Assembly (NCBI GenBank): GCA_022601195.1
Contig: JAHZIX010000022.1
Coordinates: 62,001-126,000 of the forward strand
DNA length: 64,000 nt
Direction: 5' to 3'
DNA from: Deltaproteobacteria bacterium
Lineage (GTDB): Bacteria > Acidobacteriota > Thermoanaerobaculia > Multivoradales > JAHZIX01
Positions 55,138 to 64,000 of this stretch are shown here, piece by piece. Position numbers and translations under genes: made by a program. A model generated the notes under the pieces. The model ran no database searches. It worked only from the letters and a program-made list of their open reading frames with translations, and was not told the DNA's origin. The number at the start of each line of letters is the position of its first letter. Positions within the stretch are counted from its first letter, which is position 1.

Positions 55138-58100
55138 TTGATGCAAGGACCGATGGGCTTCCACTCCGAGGCATAGCGCACGTAGACGGAGGTCCGTTTG
55201 TGGGCCGCACCACAAGCCTCCCCCACCTTGCAGTGGAAAGTTTCCCGGGACAGGAAGCGGCGGTTGGCCGGGGAGGTGCCAATGGAGATTTCCTTGGTGA
55301 AGGGCAGACCGTTGTCGGTCACCTGCCAAGTGTCGATGGATTGATTGATCCCAGGAATCTCCGGCCCCTCGCTCACCGCTGTGTAGAACACCTCCCGGGA
55401 GAAATGGTCGTCTACCACCGGGCCATCCACCGTCGTGACCCGGTAGTCGTCCCGGTCGCAATCCGGCCCCCAAGGGTCCTGCTCCACCGGCCCCACCAAA
55501 CTATTGCTGTAGGTCCAGGTGCCCTCGAGGGCGCCGTGAAGGCTCAGGCGGCTCTTGGTGGAGATGCCCAGCTGGATGTATTTCGTCTTCGGATCGATTT
55601 GCGGCTCGATCCCCCGGTAGGTGCAGCGCGTCGGGAAGCTCCAATTGCCCCATCCATACCGCACCTTGCCTTGGCTGGGCAGGGTGACCTCGGTCACCTT
55701 GCCGGACAGGTTCGAACAATTCGAGCCACCAGTTCCGGTGGAGGTGTCAAAGACATAGGGCTGGAGCGAGGGCGGGTCGATCTTCCACAGGTGAACCGTG
55801 TTGAGCTCGGTGACCTCTCCCGGTGTTGGCCGCCCTTCCTGGGGGCAGCCTCGGGAAACGCGGGAGTTTTTATATTGAAAGTTCCACTCCGCCGTCGCGC
55901 CCCCAAAGGAAGCCAGTTTCACTTTCTGGAGCACCCGTCGCAGGTCTCCCCATTCGTCCCCGCTGGAGCGGGTGAAAGGCCGGAAGGGGCCACCGTCGCC
56001 GCCCTGGCGCTTCGTCTTATCTCGAGAAAACACCAGCTCGTGGCGGCGCTCCGTTTGCGTGCTCAAGCTATCCGTCACCGTCCAAATCTCCTCGTTCCCG
56101 GAGGAGGAGTAAGAGATCGAGAATTTGTTGCCGTAGGGGTCGACGTGCTCGAGAAACCGCCAGCAGCCGGTGACCTCTCCGCCACAGAAGAGAGTCCCCT
56201 CGGTAGCGCTCGATTTCTCAAAGACGCTCGTCACCCCGGTGGGATGGTGAATCTCCACCCGGTTGCCGTTGGGTTGGCGCAGGCGCAGGAAGCTGCCGTC
56301 TTTGGTGTACAAGCCTCCCGAAGGCCGATTGGCATTCAGGTAGAACTGATGGTTGGAGCCATCCGGAGCCACGTAGAGCCACCGGGCCGAGGGCTCGGAG
56401 AGCTGGTCCTCCCCATTGGGCCACAGCACGGACTCCAGGCCTTCGAGACCGCTGGGAGGAGTCGACGAATAGAGACGCCCGAAATGAACTTCCCATCCCA
56501 AACCCGCGTTGGAGGCGGGATTGGGGACCATGACCTCCAACTCGTCTCCCCCAGCCGGGCAGGGCACATCTGTGGCGAGACAGGAGACGATGGCTCGCTG
56601 CCAAACGGAGGAGTTGTAGTTGGCGCGGATCTGGTAGGAGATCAGCGGCCCTACCGAGTAGACCGGGCCGATGGGGATCGACAAGGAAAGGTTGCCGGTA
56701 GCGGGGCTGATGGTTTCGATGTCGTTGCCGGTGAGATAGACCTTATTGGCTTCGAGGCCCCTCTCAATGGGGATGGCGTGGTAGGCGGAGGGATCAGCCC
56801 CGGGCTTGGGATCGTCGGGATCGTCGGAGGTTTCCGTTTCCACGGAGAAAGTGACCGTGGCCGGGAAAGAAGAATTGGCCGCGAAATCTGCCACGGTAGC
56901 CGAAAGGGTGACCTCTCCCTCGGCGAGGTCCGTTTCGGGAAGACAGACGGCTCCTTCCGAAAGGGCTTCACACTGGGTCGCCAGCAGTACCCCGTCCTCT
57001 TCCAAAACGAGGCTTTGGGGGTCGATGCCGGAGCCGAAGTCGGCCCAGCTCAGATGGACCTCCGGCCGCGCTGTGTCGAGCGTCGCGCCTTCCTGGGGCG
57101 CGGTGAAAGTCAGGGTAGGGGCCTCGGTATCGGGTTCGCTTAACCCGAAAGCCAGGTCCCGCAAATCCGCTTCCGATCCTAAGTCGAGGGAGGAGAGGCG
57201 GAAGCCTGCGGCGGAGAACCGGTGGAGCTCGCGGCCCGTGGCGACCCAGAGGGTACGGTTCTGGTCATCGAGAGCCAGGCGGCGAACGGACTCTTCTGGA
57301 GACGACCCTTCTAAGGGCCCGTCTTCCCCGGGCAAGATCGACAAGATCGGCAAGGAGAGCCGCTCGGAGCCTTCTCCGTCGAACCGCTGCAGGCGGGCGG
57401 GTTCCGCTTCGCCATCGGCTACCTGGCGCCCCGCCCGCACGGCCCACAGACCACCGAACCCGTCTGGGGAAAGATGGTTCACCGGCGTCTCACCCCCCGC
57501 GAAGAGGGTCTCTTCCAAGAGGTTGCCTTCCCCGTCGTAACGGGCCAGGCGGTTGGCGAGAGCGACCCACAAAGCCCCGCTGTCCGGGTCTGCCGCCAAG
57601 GCCGTCACCTGGTCTTGCTGTCCCAGCTCGAGCCGGTGCAGAGCCTGGCCCGTGGCCAGATCGTAGGCGATCACTGCGAAGGGGGAGAAGCCGCCCTCTG
57701 TCTCCCCGGTCGCTACCCACACGAGGCCCTCGGCAGATTCTTCTGCCCGGGGTCCCTCCCCCGTCCCAGGGCCCCGCGGGCCGGGGAACAGAGCCCAGGC
57801 CTGAAGGCGGCTTTCAAGGGGGACCTCCACCAAGAGCTGACCGGTCACCCCGTAGGCGCGAACCCTGTGGCCAACCCCGACCCAAGCCGAGCCATCAAAA
57901 GGCCAGTACTCCAGAAAGACTCTCTGCCCTTCTTCGAGGCGCAGGGGAAGGGAAAGACCCGGGTCACCGGTCAGGGGAAGAGTCGACAGGGAGTCATTGG
58001 AGACATGCCAGAGAATCTCTCGCTCCGGGTCCAGAGCCAAGGCCCGGGCATCTCCCGAATCGGCCACCTGGCGCAACACCTCCGCGGAACCTCGGGTGAC

Positions 58101-58244
58101 TTCCACCACTCCCGCTCCGTCTGCCAACCACAGACTCTCCGGGGTATCTCCTGAGCCGAAACCCTGAGCCCCAGCGGCCCAAGCGCTGACCATCCACACT
58201 CCGACGATCGAGGCTATCTGACTCCATCTCAGAACTCGTTGCAC
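55095..58244 (-). CDS. RHS/TcB-like secreted protein, N-terminal part
   Basis: 1049 residues, starting GTG with GGGAG 7 bases upstream. Signal peptide to about 26 (ASIVGVWMVSAWAAGAQG). Residues 35-370 are propeller-like repeats (LWLADGAGVVEV, LWHVSNDSL, LWVALANRLARYDGEGN, LWVATGRELHRF). 372-475 is an Ig-like domain (DTEAPTLTFTAPQEG). From about 485 the RHS/TcB shell begins (SPATGNLSLSIPIGP, NAGLGWEVHFGRLYS, DGSNHQFYLN, DPYGNKFSISY). The frame stays good to K1036, then runs through about 13 senseless residues to a TAG at 55095-55097. Shifting back by one base in the AAA at 55137-55139 joins it exactly to the downstream RHS half, giving one protein of about 2239 residues. This is either a natural frameshift or a sequencing error. 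Confidence 0.87.
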   Translation of the reverse strand: MQRVLRWSQIASIVGVWMVSAWAAGAQGFGSGDTPESLWLADGAGVVEVTRGSAEVLRQVADSGDARALALDPEREILWHVSNDSLSTLPLTGDPGLSLPLRLEEGQRVFLEYWPFDGSAWVGVGHRVRAYGVTGQLLVEVPLESRLQAWALFPGPRGPGTGEGPRAEESAEGLVWVATGETEGGFSPFAVIAYDLATGQALHRLELGQQDQVTALAADPDSGALWVALANRLARYDGEGNLLEETLFAGGETPVNHLSPDGFGGLWAVRAGRQVADGEAEPARLQRFDGEGSERLSLPILSILPGEDGPLEGSSPEESVRRLALDDQNRTLWVATGRELHRFSAAGFRLSSLDLGSEADLRDLAFGLSEPDTEAPTLTFTAPQEGATLDTARPEVHLSWADFGSGIDPQSLVLEEDGVLLATQCEALSEGAVCLPETDLAEGEVTLSATVADFAANSSFPATVTFSVETETSDDPDDPKPGADPSAYHAIPIERGLEANKVYLTGNDIETISPATGNLSLSIPIGPVYSVGPLISYQIRANYNSSVWQRAIVSCLATDVPCPAGGDELEVMVPNPASNAGLGWEVHFGRLYSSTPPSGLEGLESVLWPNGEDQLSEPSARWLYVAPDGSNHQFYLNANRPSGGLYTKDGSFLRLRQPNGNRVEIHHPTGVTSVFEKSSATEGTLFCGGEVTGCWRFLEHVDPYGNKFSISYSSSGNEEIWTVTDSLSTQTERRHELVFSRDKTKRQGGDGGPFRPFTRSSGDEWGDLRRVLQKVKLASFGGATAEWNFQYKNSRVSRGCPQEGRPTPGEVTELNTVHLWKIDPPSLQPYVFDTSTGTGGSNCSNLSGKVTEVTLPSQGKVRYGWGNWSFPTRCTYRGIEPQIDPKTKYIQLGISTKSRLSLHGALEGTWTYSNSLVGPVEQDPWGPDCDRDDYRVTTVDGPVVDDHFSREVFYTAVSEGPEIPGINQSIDTWQVTDNGLPFTKEISIGTSPANRRFLSRETFHCKVGEACGAAHKRTSVYVRYASEWKPIGPCIKRTGSSVGWATPPE
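55137..55139 (-). other. frame slip site joining the two RHS halves
   Basis: On the minus strand the sequence reads TGC ATC AAA CGG ACG GGA. In the upper frame this gives CIKRTG and soon a stop; re-reading one A (ATC AAA ACG GAC GGG AAG) gives CIKTDGK and the long RHS frame. A one-base loss from a four-A run explains it. The site is not a classical X XXY YYZ slippery heptamer. Confidence 0.7.
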
Positions 58245-58912
58245 TCGGGGACTCCCTTCCCAGTTGGCGGTCTTATTTGTCTCTAACCCCTTTGCGGCGA
58301 CCGGTGTATTCCATAAGAACGAAGAAAGATGGCGAGATAGCTCACGGAATTGTGAAAAAAATGAGGCGCTGTGTTTCAGCGTTTGCTATCTGGTCCTTTC
58401 GGGACTCCAGCAGCACCCAGGCCCAAAGGGGGTGAGACGAGAAAGGAGGACCAACACAGGCGGTTGGTCTGACGGGTGGGAGAAAGGCTCCTCCTCGGGA
58501 GCCCGCTGCCCAGGGTGCAGTGGCAAACCACAAACCAGCCGCGACTCCCGAGATCAGCCAGGCTGCCTGGTTCACCAGCCCTTCGAGAGCCATCTCCGGC
58601 TGGCGGCCCGCTTCCAGGAAAAACAACTAGGCTGCATCGGCCTTCGGATGAAGTTCTTGGCTTCGTAGGCCTTGGTAGGGGTTCTCACGACTCTCGAACA
58701 TTTGTTGGGCGGTTAGGTCGAAACCCGCGGCTGCTTCGAAATGGCCGAGGCCGGGAGTCACCTTGCCTCGGATCCAGTTTCGGTAACTCTTCACGGATCT
58801 ATCGCAGATGGGTCATCTAGGAAGACAACATTCCCAAGGCCAGACCAGCGGTAGCATCTGAGCAGTCGCCTACGAGTGCTTCCGCTGGTCTAACCTCGAC
58901 TCCCCTCCCGGA
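58245..58912. other. 668-base gap upstream of the RHS gene
   Basis: Frames of up to 134 codons exist on both strands but none has a ribosome site together with a recognisable protein pattern. The one minus-strand frame with a hydrophobic stretch (58342-58626) is not convincing. The stretch near 58245-58400 is richer in A+T and probably contains the promoter of the RHS gene. Confidence 0.5.
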
Positions 58913-61336
58913 TCAATCTTCCCGCAGAGTCGTCATGGGATCGACGTGAGTGGCTCGTCGGGCCGGCACGAAAGCCGCGGCCAAAGCGACGAGAGCCAGG
59001 AGGATCGAAATAGCGCCAATGGTGACTGGGTCAGAAGGGTTGACTTCAAAGACCAAGCTGGCCAGCAGAGAACTGTTGACGGATGCCAGGATCGCCCCCA
59101 GGACAATACCCAGGAGGACCGGAGTCATCCCTTTGATCAGCACCCAACGCAGAATGTCTTTTCTTTGCGCTCCAAGAGCCATGCGCAAGCCGGCCTCCTT
59201 CTTCTGCTGGCTGACGGAGTAGCTCACCACTCCATAGATTCCCAAGGCTCCCAAAACCAGGGCGACCAGGGCGAAGAGGGCCAGCAAACGCAGGGTGAAT
59301 CGCTGTCGCACCACCGACTCTGCAGCCACCTGCTCCAAGGTCCGCAAGTCTACGGCCTGATTGCTATCCACTTCCCAAACCGCTTGCCGCAAGGCTGGTA
59401 GCAAGGCCTGCAAACGACCTGGCTCGGTCCACACCACGACTTCCATGGCGTGCCAAGCCAACACCGCTTGGCTCAGGGGCTGGTAGAGAGCTGGTCTTGC
59501 GTCCGAGTCGAGGCCTTGATGATGAACGTCCCCAACCACTCCGATGATCTCGAACCAGGGAGCCGAAGGGTCGAAAATCTGTACTCGCTTTCCCAGCGGG
59601 TCTTCTCCGGGCCAGAACCTCTCAGCCATGCTTTCGTTGATCACCATAACCGGTAGGGAATCCTCCCGATCTCGGGAGTCGAAGCTCCTCCCCCGCACCA
59701 CCGGCGTCCCCAAGGTCTTGAAGAAATCCTCGGTGACCAAGTCGTAGCCGGCGGTAGGAACCTTGGCTAGATCTACCTCGCTGCCCTCGATGACAAAACC
59801 CATGGTCAGGGCTCCGCTGGGCACTAAGGGAATGGACGAGGCGGCGCCGGCGGACTTCACTCCCGGTAGCAGCTCGAGCCTCTCCGTGACCTGGTCAAAA
59901 AAGGCCTTGATCTGATGGCCCTCCGGGTACTGCGCCTTGGGGAGAACGATCTGCAGGGCTCCCCGATCCGCCACTTGGAATCCCGGATTGACTTGCACAA
60001 GACGCTGAAAGCCCTGAAGAACCACACCGGAGACCACGAGCAATAGCAACACGAGGGCGGACTCGCCGGTCAACAGCCCAGAGCGCAGCCATTGGGACTT
60101 GCGCCCGGAGGTGGACTTACCGCCCCCTTCCTTGAGAACGTCATAGGCATTCTTGCTGAAGATCCGCAGGGCCGGAGCCACTCCGAGGATCACTCCCAAT
60201 AGGAGGGAAATGCCGAGGGCGAAGAGCAGGACCCGGAGATCGACCCCAACCTCGCTGAGGCGGGGTATCGTGCCGGGATTGAGGCGCAATAGCAGGCGAG
60301 TTCCCACCTGGGCCAACGCCACCCCCACCACCCCAGCGATCAGGGCGAGCAAAGTGGTCTCCAAGACCAGCTGACGGGCCAAACGGAGTCGGCCCGCCCC
60401 TAGAGCGGTTCGCAGGGCCACTTCTCTCTGCCGTGATGTGTGCCGGGCAAGAACCAGATTGGTGACATTGGCAAGCGCAACCAGGAGGAGCAGCCCCACG
60501 GCTCCCAGAAGAAAGAGTAGGGTCCGACTGGAATCCTTCACCGTCTGCTTGTACAGGCTCACCACGTCGACTTGCCAACCGGTGTTGGCCACTGGGTACT
60601 CCTGAGCCAGGCGGTTGTAAAGGGACTCCAAATGGGTCTCTGCCTGCTGACCGCTCACCCCGTCTCGAAGCCTCGCCACCACCGCCACATTCCTACGGCT
60701 GCGACCGCTCTCGGTCTTTTCTTCCGCCGAGATGGGGCGCGGCACCCACAGGTGGTGGGGATCCCCAAGGTAGGGAAACTCGAAGCCCGGAGGCATGATG
60801 CCGACCACCGTGTAGGGAGTTCCATCCAAGCTCAGAACCTCTCCGAGGGCGGACTCATCGCCCGCCAGGTGCTGGCGCCAGAAATCGTGGGCCAGCACCA
60901 CCACTTTGTCTTGCCCAGCCTGTTCCTCCTGCTCGGTAAAAACTCGCCCACGAGCGGCGGGGACTCGCAGCAGGGAGAAGAAATCCGCCGAGACCTTGGC
61001 TCCCGGCACCCGTACAGGCACTTCGGAACCGGTGAGGTTGAAGCTCAGCATATCGACCACGGAGGCTCCGTCGAAAAGCTCTCCCTGCTCTCGAACATCC
61101 GAGAAATTGCCCACAGAACCGGGCCACCGATGCCCTTCCTTGGTATCCCACAACACCGCTAGTTGGTCAGCATCGTCGAATGGCATGGGCTGGAGAACCA
61201 CGGCGTTAACGACACTGAACATGGCCGCGGTGGCGCCAATCCCCAGAGCGAGCATCAGGCCCGCCACCAAGGAAAATCCCGGGCTCTTCCGCAATGACCG
61301 AAAGGCATACCGAAGCTCACTGGCAAAGTTCATCAT
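58913..61336 (-). CDS. ADOP-type ABC permease (MacB/FtsX family)
   Basis: About 806 residues from the ATG at 61336 (MMNFASELRYAFRSLRKSPG); the open frame continues to 61591 over the NRPS stop but that part is meaningless. The plan is two copies of a MacB_PCD periplasmic domain plus FtsX helices. Copy 1 has GATAAMFSVVNAVVLQPMPF, TPYTVVGIMPPGFEFPY and LALANVTN-type helices with LRTALGAGRLRLARQL. Copy 2 has YDVLKEGG, the second periplasmic domain and the closing LRMALGAQRKDILRWVLIKG and PARRATHVDPMTTLRED. This is the duplicated permease typical of Acidobacteria; the ATPase partner is not encoded here. It starts 60 bases after the NRPS thioesterase gene, same strand, so it may help export the peptide. 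Confidence 0.9.
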   Translation of the reverse strand: MMNFASELRYAFRSLRKSPGFSLVAGLMLALGIGATAAMFSVVNAVVLQPMPFDDADQLAVLWDTKEGHRWPGSVGNFSDVREQGELFDGASVVDMLSFNLTGSEVPVRVPGAKVSADFFSLLRVPAARGRVFTEQEEQAGQDKVVVLAHDFWRQHLAGDESALGEVLSLDGTPYTVVGIMPPGFEFPYLGDPHHLWVPRPISAEEKTESGRSRRNVAVVARLRDGVSGQQAETHLESLYNRLAQEYPVANTGWQVDVVSLYKQTVKDSSRTLLFLLGAVGLLLLVALANVTNLVLARHTSRQREVALRTALGAGRLRLARQLVLETTLLALIAGVVGVALAQVGTRLLLRLNPGTIPRLSEVGVDLRVLLFALGISLLLGVILGVAPALRIFSKNAYDVLKEGGGKSTSGRKSQWLRSGLLTGESALVLLLLVVSGVVLQGFQRLVQVNPGFQVADRGALQIVLPKAQYPEGHQIKAFFDQVTERLELLPGVKSAGAASSIPLVPSGALTMGFVIEGSEVDLAKVPTAGYDLVTEDFFKTLGTPVVRGRSFDSRDREDSLPVMVINESMAERFWPGEDPLGKRVQIFDPSAPWFEIIGVVGDVHHQGLDSDARPALYQPLSQAVLAWHAMEVVVWTEPGRLQALLPALRQAVWEVDSNQAVDLRTLEQVAAESVVRQRFTLRLLALFALVALVLGALGIYGVVSYSVSQQKKEAGLRMALGAQRKDILRWVLIKGMTPVLLGIVLGAILASVNSSLLASLVFEVNPSDPVTIGAISILLALVALAAAFVPARRATHVDPMTTLRED

Positions 61337-61395
61337 GACCACTACCCTTCTCTGATTCGCAGCTATCGAATTCAATCTCTTCCTTGAGTCGACCT

Positions 61396-64000
61396 CTAGG
61401 AGGTCACTAAGGCTTCTCTGCCTCGCTTTGATGCTTCTTCCACACTGCGCCCGAGGCGCTCCGCCAACCCGGCGGCGTTGGGCGCTTTCAGGAGGGAAAT
61501 ATGCCCGCCTGGGACCACCCGCGTCTGGAAGCCTCCAGAAATCACCTGCTCCCAGGCTTCGACCTGACGGCGAAGATCCGCCTCTGCCCATTCCGCCGCC
61601 TGGTACAAAGTCACCGCGCCGTCGTAGGGAGCAGGCCGATAGGCGCTCAATGCCTGAACGTTGGCTCGATAGACCGCGAACAGCTTTGCCAGGCGGTGAG
61701 CATCGAGATCCGGCGACAGATACCCCTCCTGCTGCCCTCGGCGAGCCACCGCCCCTAGGACATCTCGAAACTCCTGTCCGGGCTTGGGAGCCAACTCCCT
61801 CAGTAGACTTTCCGGCAGGCCCAGCTCCAAGCCGAAGGAGAAGGCGATCACCCCCTCGTCTTCCAAGGAGCTCGCTGACATCGTCACCGGCAACCAGCTA
61901 TCGAGCAGAATCACGGCACCGATTTCCTGGTCCATGGCTCTCAGACACCGGGCCATCTCTACCGCCACGAGGCCTCCAAAGGACCAGCCAACCAGAAAAT
62001 ACGGCCCCTCCGGTTGCAGCGACCGGACCTGCTTCACATAGGCCTCGGCCATTTCCTCGACGTTGTTCCGAGCTGGCCCATCGCCAGAAAGGCCCTGGGA
62101 TTCCAAGCCGTAGAAGGGTTGCTCCGGGGGAAGCTGCCGGGTCAGCTCGACGAAGGGAAGCACTCCACCGCCAGCTCCGTGGATGAAAAATAGAGCAGGA
62201 CGAGAAGCAGAATCGCCTTCTGACGACAAAGACTGGGAAAGGTACGGGGCCGAACCAGATCGTTGGTGAGGAGATCCGGTGCCCCCTTCCATGGCCGCGG
62301 CCAAGGCAGCCACCGTGGGAGACTGAAAAAGGGTCGACATCGGTAGCGCCACTCCCATCCGTGCCTCCAGACGAGCAAAGAGGCGCACCGTGAGCAGGGA
62401 ATGCCCCCCGAGGGTAAAGAAGCTATCTTCGACCCCGAAGTCCTGGCGCTCCAACAGCTCAGACCACAAATTCCACAGCTGCTGCTCCAGCTCGCTTCTG
62501 GGCTCCACCGAGACGGTGGCAACCGCAGAGTCCGGTTGGTCTTCTGAACGTTCCATCAAAGCTCTGCGATCCACTTTGCCGTTGGCGGACAAGGGCAGGG
62601 TATCCAGATAGAAGAAGCGATTGGGGACCATATACTCGGGAATCTGCTGACCGAGAGCTCGGCGGTGTTGCTCGGCTAGGTTTGCGGAGTCCTCAGCATG
62701 GCGGTCAGCGAGGACTACGAAAGCCGCTAGCTGCTGCCCCGACTGAAGCCCTTGGCGCACCACCACCGCTGCCTGCTCGACTTCCGGCAAGTCCCGCAGG
62801 GCAGCCTCGATCTCACCTAACTCGATGCGGAAACCGCGCACCTTCACCTGGTGGTCTCCCCGGCCCAGGTATTCCAAATCCCCCGTCGAGCGCCACCGGA
62901 CAAGATCTCCGGTGCGGTAGAGACGCGCTCCCGGTCGATCGCTGAATGGGTCGGGAAGGAAGCTGGATGCGGTGAGCCCCGGGCGGTCCAGGTAGCCACG
63001 GGCTAGGCCGTCACCGCCCAGCAATAGCTCGCCGGGAACTCCCACCGAACGCTCACCGAGGTCCCCGTCGACCACGTAAGCCTGGGAATTGGCTACGGCA
63101 CGACCGATGAGGGGTTTGGAGGTTCCATCCGCCGAAGCCCAAGTGGAATAGGTGGTGTCTTCCGAGGGGCCATAGAGGTTGAGTACCCGCAGGCCCGCCG
63201 GGCCCGTCTCCAGAATGTCTTCCACCAAGGTCTGGGGCAGAGCCTCCCCGGCCAGATTGACGGTGCGGAGATTGGGCGGCAAGCTGCCGTGTGCCACCAA
63301 CTCCGCCATCGCCGAAGGGACGGTGTTGATGACGGTAACCTGGTTCGCTGCCGGTAGCTTCGGCAATTGAAGGGCGTTGTCCGCCAGAATGACCGACCCT
63401 CCCCAGCTCAAGGGGACGAAGAGCTCCCACACGGAAAGGTCGAAATTGAGGGAAGTCGAGGCCAAGACTCCGGCGAGATCCTGGGGCGGAAACTCCTGCT
63501 GCGCCCACTCCAACAAGGCCACGGCGCTGCGGTGTTCGATAGCCACCCCTTTGGGCCTTCCCGTGGAACCGGAGGTGTAGATCAGGTAGGCCAGATTGCT
63601 GGATGTGCTCTGCGGCTCGAGAACAGCATTGGGTTGAGCCGGGTCGCGCTCAGCCCCCACACCGAGGGAGCCAGCACCGGAAGAGCCAGCACCAAGAACC
63701 CAGTCATCCATCACGAAACGGCGATCCCCGAGGCCTGGGAAACGCTCCATGAGGGTCCGTTCCGTCACCAACACCGATAACCTCGAATCCTCGATCAGGA
63801 AATTCAATCGCTCCACCGGGTAGGTCGGATCCAAGGGTACGTAAGCCCCCCCGGCTTCGAGAACGGCCAGAACCGCTACGGGAAGCTCGAGAGTACGGCT
63901 CAAACACAGCCCCACTCGAACTTCCGGACCGACTCCTCGGTGGCGCAGCTCCGCGGCTAGGGCGTTTGCCCGGATACCCAGCTCAGCGTAGGTCAAGGAC
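61396..64000 (-). CDS. NRPS terminal module A(Ala?)-PCP-TE (5' end outside window)
   Basis: Open to the right edge; the first visible residues (LTYAEL) are already inside an adenylation domain, so the gene continues beyond 64000. Counting from 63996: A domain 1-480 (IYTSGSTGRPKGVA at 139; specificity residues DLWNNALTYK, close to the known alanine codes such as DLFNNALTYK; end LSANGKVDRRAL). PCP 500-570 (FFTLGGHSLL, Ser533). Type I thioesterase 598-866 (FFIHGAGGGV, catalytic Ser672 in GWSFGG, Asp699 in LLDSW, His832 in GGHISLL). It should add the last residue and release or cyclise the peptide. An ADOP permease gene follows. It is not contiguous with the lipopeptide NRPS at the left edge. Confidence 0.92.
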   Translation of the reverse strand, partial: SLTYAELGIRANALAAELRHRGVGPEVRVGLCLSRTLELPVAVLAVLEAGGAYVPLDPTYPVERLNFLIEDSRLSVLVTERTLMERFPGLGDRRFVMDDWVLGAGSSGAGSLGVGAERDPAQPNAVLEPQSTSSNLAYLIYTSGSTGRPKGVAIEHRSAVALLEWAQQEFPPQDLAGVLASTSLNFDLSVWELFVPLSWGGSVILADNALQLPKLPAANQVTVINTVPSAMAELVAHGSLPPNLRTVNLAGEALPQTLVEDILETGPAGLRVLNLYGPSEDTTYSTWASADGTSKPLIGRAVANSQAYVVDGDLGERSVGVPGELLLGGDGLARGYLDRPGLTASSFLPDPFSDRPGARLYRTGDLVRWRSTGDLEYLGRGDHQVKVRGFRIELGEIEAALRDLPEVEQAAVVVRQGLQSGQQLAAFVVLADRHAEDSANLAEQHRRALGQQIPEYMVPNRFFYLDTLPLSANGKVDRRALMERSEDQPDSAVATVSVEPRSELEQQLWNLWSELLERQDFGVEDSFFTLGGHSLLTVRLFARLEARMGVALPMSTLFQSPTVAALAAAMEGGTGSPHQRSGSAPYLSQSLSSEGDSASRPALFFIHGAGGGVLPFVELTRQLPPEQPFYGLESQGLSGDGPARNNVEEMAEAYVKQVRSLQPEGPYFLVGWSFGGLVAVEMARCLRAMDQEIGAVILLDSWLPVTMSASSLEDEGVIAFSFGLELGLPESLLRELAPKPGQEFRDVLGAVARRGQQEGYLSPDLDAHRLAKLFAVYRANVQALSAYRPAPYDGAVTLYQAAEWAEADLRRQVEAWEQVISGGFQTRVVPGGHISLLKAPNAAGLAERLGRSVEEASKRGREALVTS

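Noticed and set aside
55200..57143. Long plus-strand open frame (647 codons) opposite the RHS N-terminal half
   Set aside because: It is antisense to a clear RHS protein with signal peptide and shell domains; its Gly/Arg-rich product has no recognisable pattern and arises from high GC.
58342..58626. 94-codon minus-strand frame with one hydrophobic stretch
   Set aside because: No ribosome site and it overlaps the other weak frame; insufficient support for a small membrane protein.
58264..58668. 134-codon plus-strand frame upstream of RHS
   Set aside because: No ribosome site, odd composition and no similarity to a known protein type; probably non-coding.
1..64000. Left and right NRPS genes as one continuous cluster
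   Set aside because: They are separated by about 48 kb of unrelated genes on both strands, with independent ends; linkage is not supported.
1..64000. tRNA or rRNA genes
   Set aside because: No cloverleaf-like or conserved rRNA segments were recognised in the intergenic regions by reading; a dedicated scan was not possible.

Overview
The window looks like a chromosomal stretch of a GC-rich, Gram-negative environmental bacterium, most likely an Acidobacteriota member of the Thermoanaerobaculia/Holophagae type. This assignment is inferred from gene content: an ADOP-type duplicated MacB/FtsX permease, an ELWxxDGTxxGT repeat protein, a CadC-like winged-helix regulator with a FlgO/TolB-like sensor half, a C-terminal GFETGDTAAW tail, YpdA-type flavoprotein, TonB receptor, large RHS proteins and NRPS genes. 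No rRNA or tRNA was seen, so the phylum is not proven.

Layout. 1-12822 (minus): start of a lipopeptide NRPS line. A 3076-residue FAAL-ACP-C-A(Ser)-PCP-C-A(Gly) protein with no final carrier domain is followed by a free-standing C domain and, in ATGA overlap, a further C-A protein that leaves the window. 13074-20056 (minus): a signalling island of chemoreceptor, small PstS-like periplasmic protein, REC-PAS-PAS-GGDEF-EAL protein, CheY-like regulator and its histidine kinase. 20330-23196 (plus): YpdA-like reductase, MATE exporter and TrmL, tightly packed. 23251-29134 (minus): GT-C-like membrane protein, lipoprotein, secreted esterase, ChrA and an orphan membrane protein. 29759-36944 (plus): secreted ELW-repeat protein, CadC-like regulator, a secreted protein gene interrupted by an in-frame TGA, and a SurA/DsbA-like thiol protein. 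37013-42013 (minus): hybrid histidine kinase, squalene/phytoene synthase-like protein and an amidohydrolase lipoprotein.

42269-47075 (plus) is the most unusual block: three consecutive secreted subtilisin-fold proteins, all of which have lost the catalytic Asp and Ser and the oxyanion Asn. Each is followed by its own hairpin. They look like a small family of dedicated pseudoproteases. They are followed by a DUF2946-like protein and a TonB receptor that together suggest copper uptake.

50334-58244 is a polymorphic-toxin locus on the minus strand: a secreted RHS shell (two reading frames joined by a one-base slip in an A run), a variable C-terminal tip, an adjacent Imm8-like immunity gene, then a decayed second RHS copy joined to an IS3-family transposase fragment. 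58913-64000 (minus) holds an ADOP permease directly downstream of the terminal module (A, probably Ala; PCP; TE) of a second NRPS gene that enters from the right edge. The two NRPS regions are about 48 kb apart and need not make the same product.
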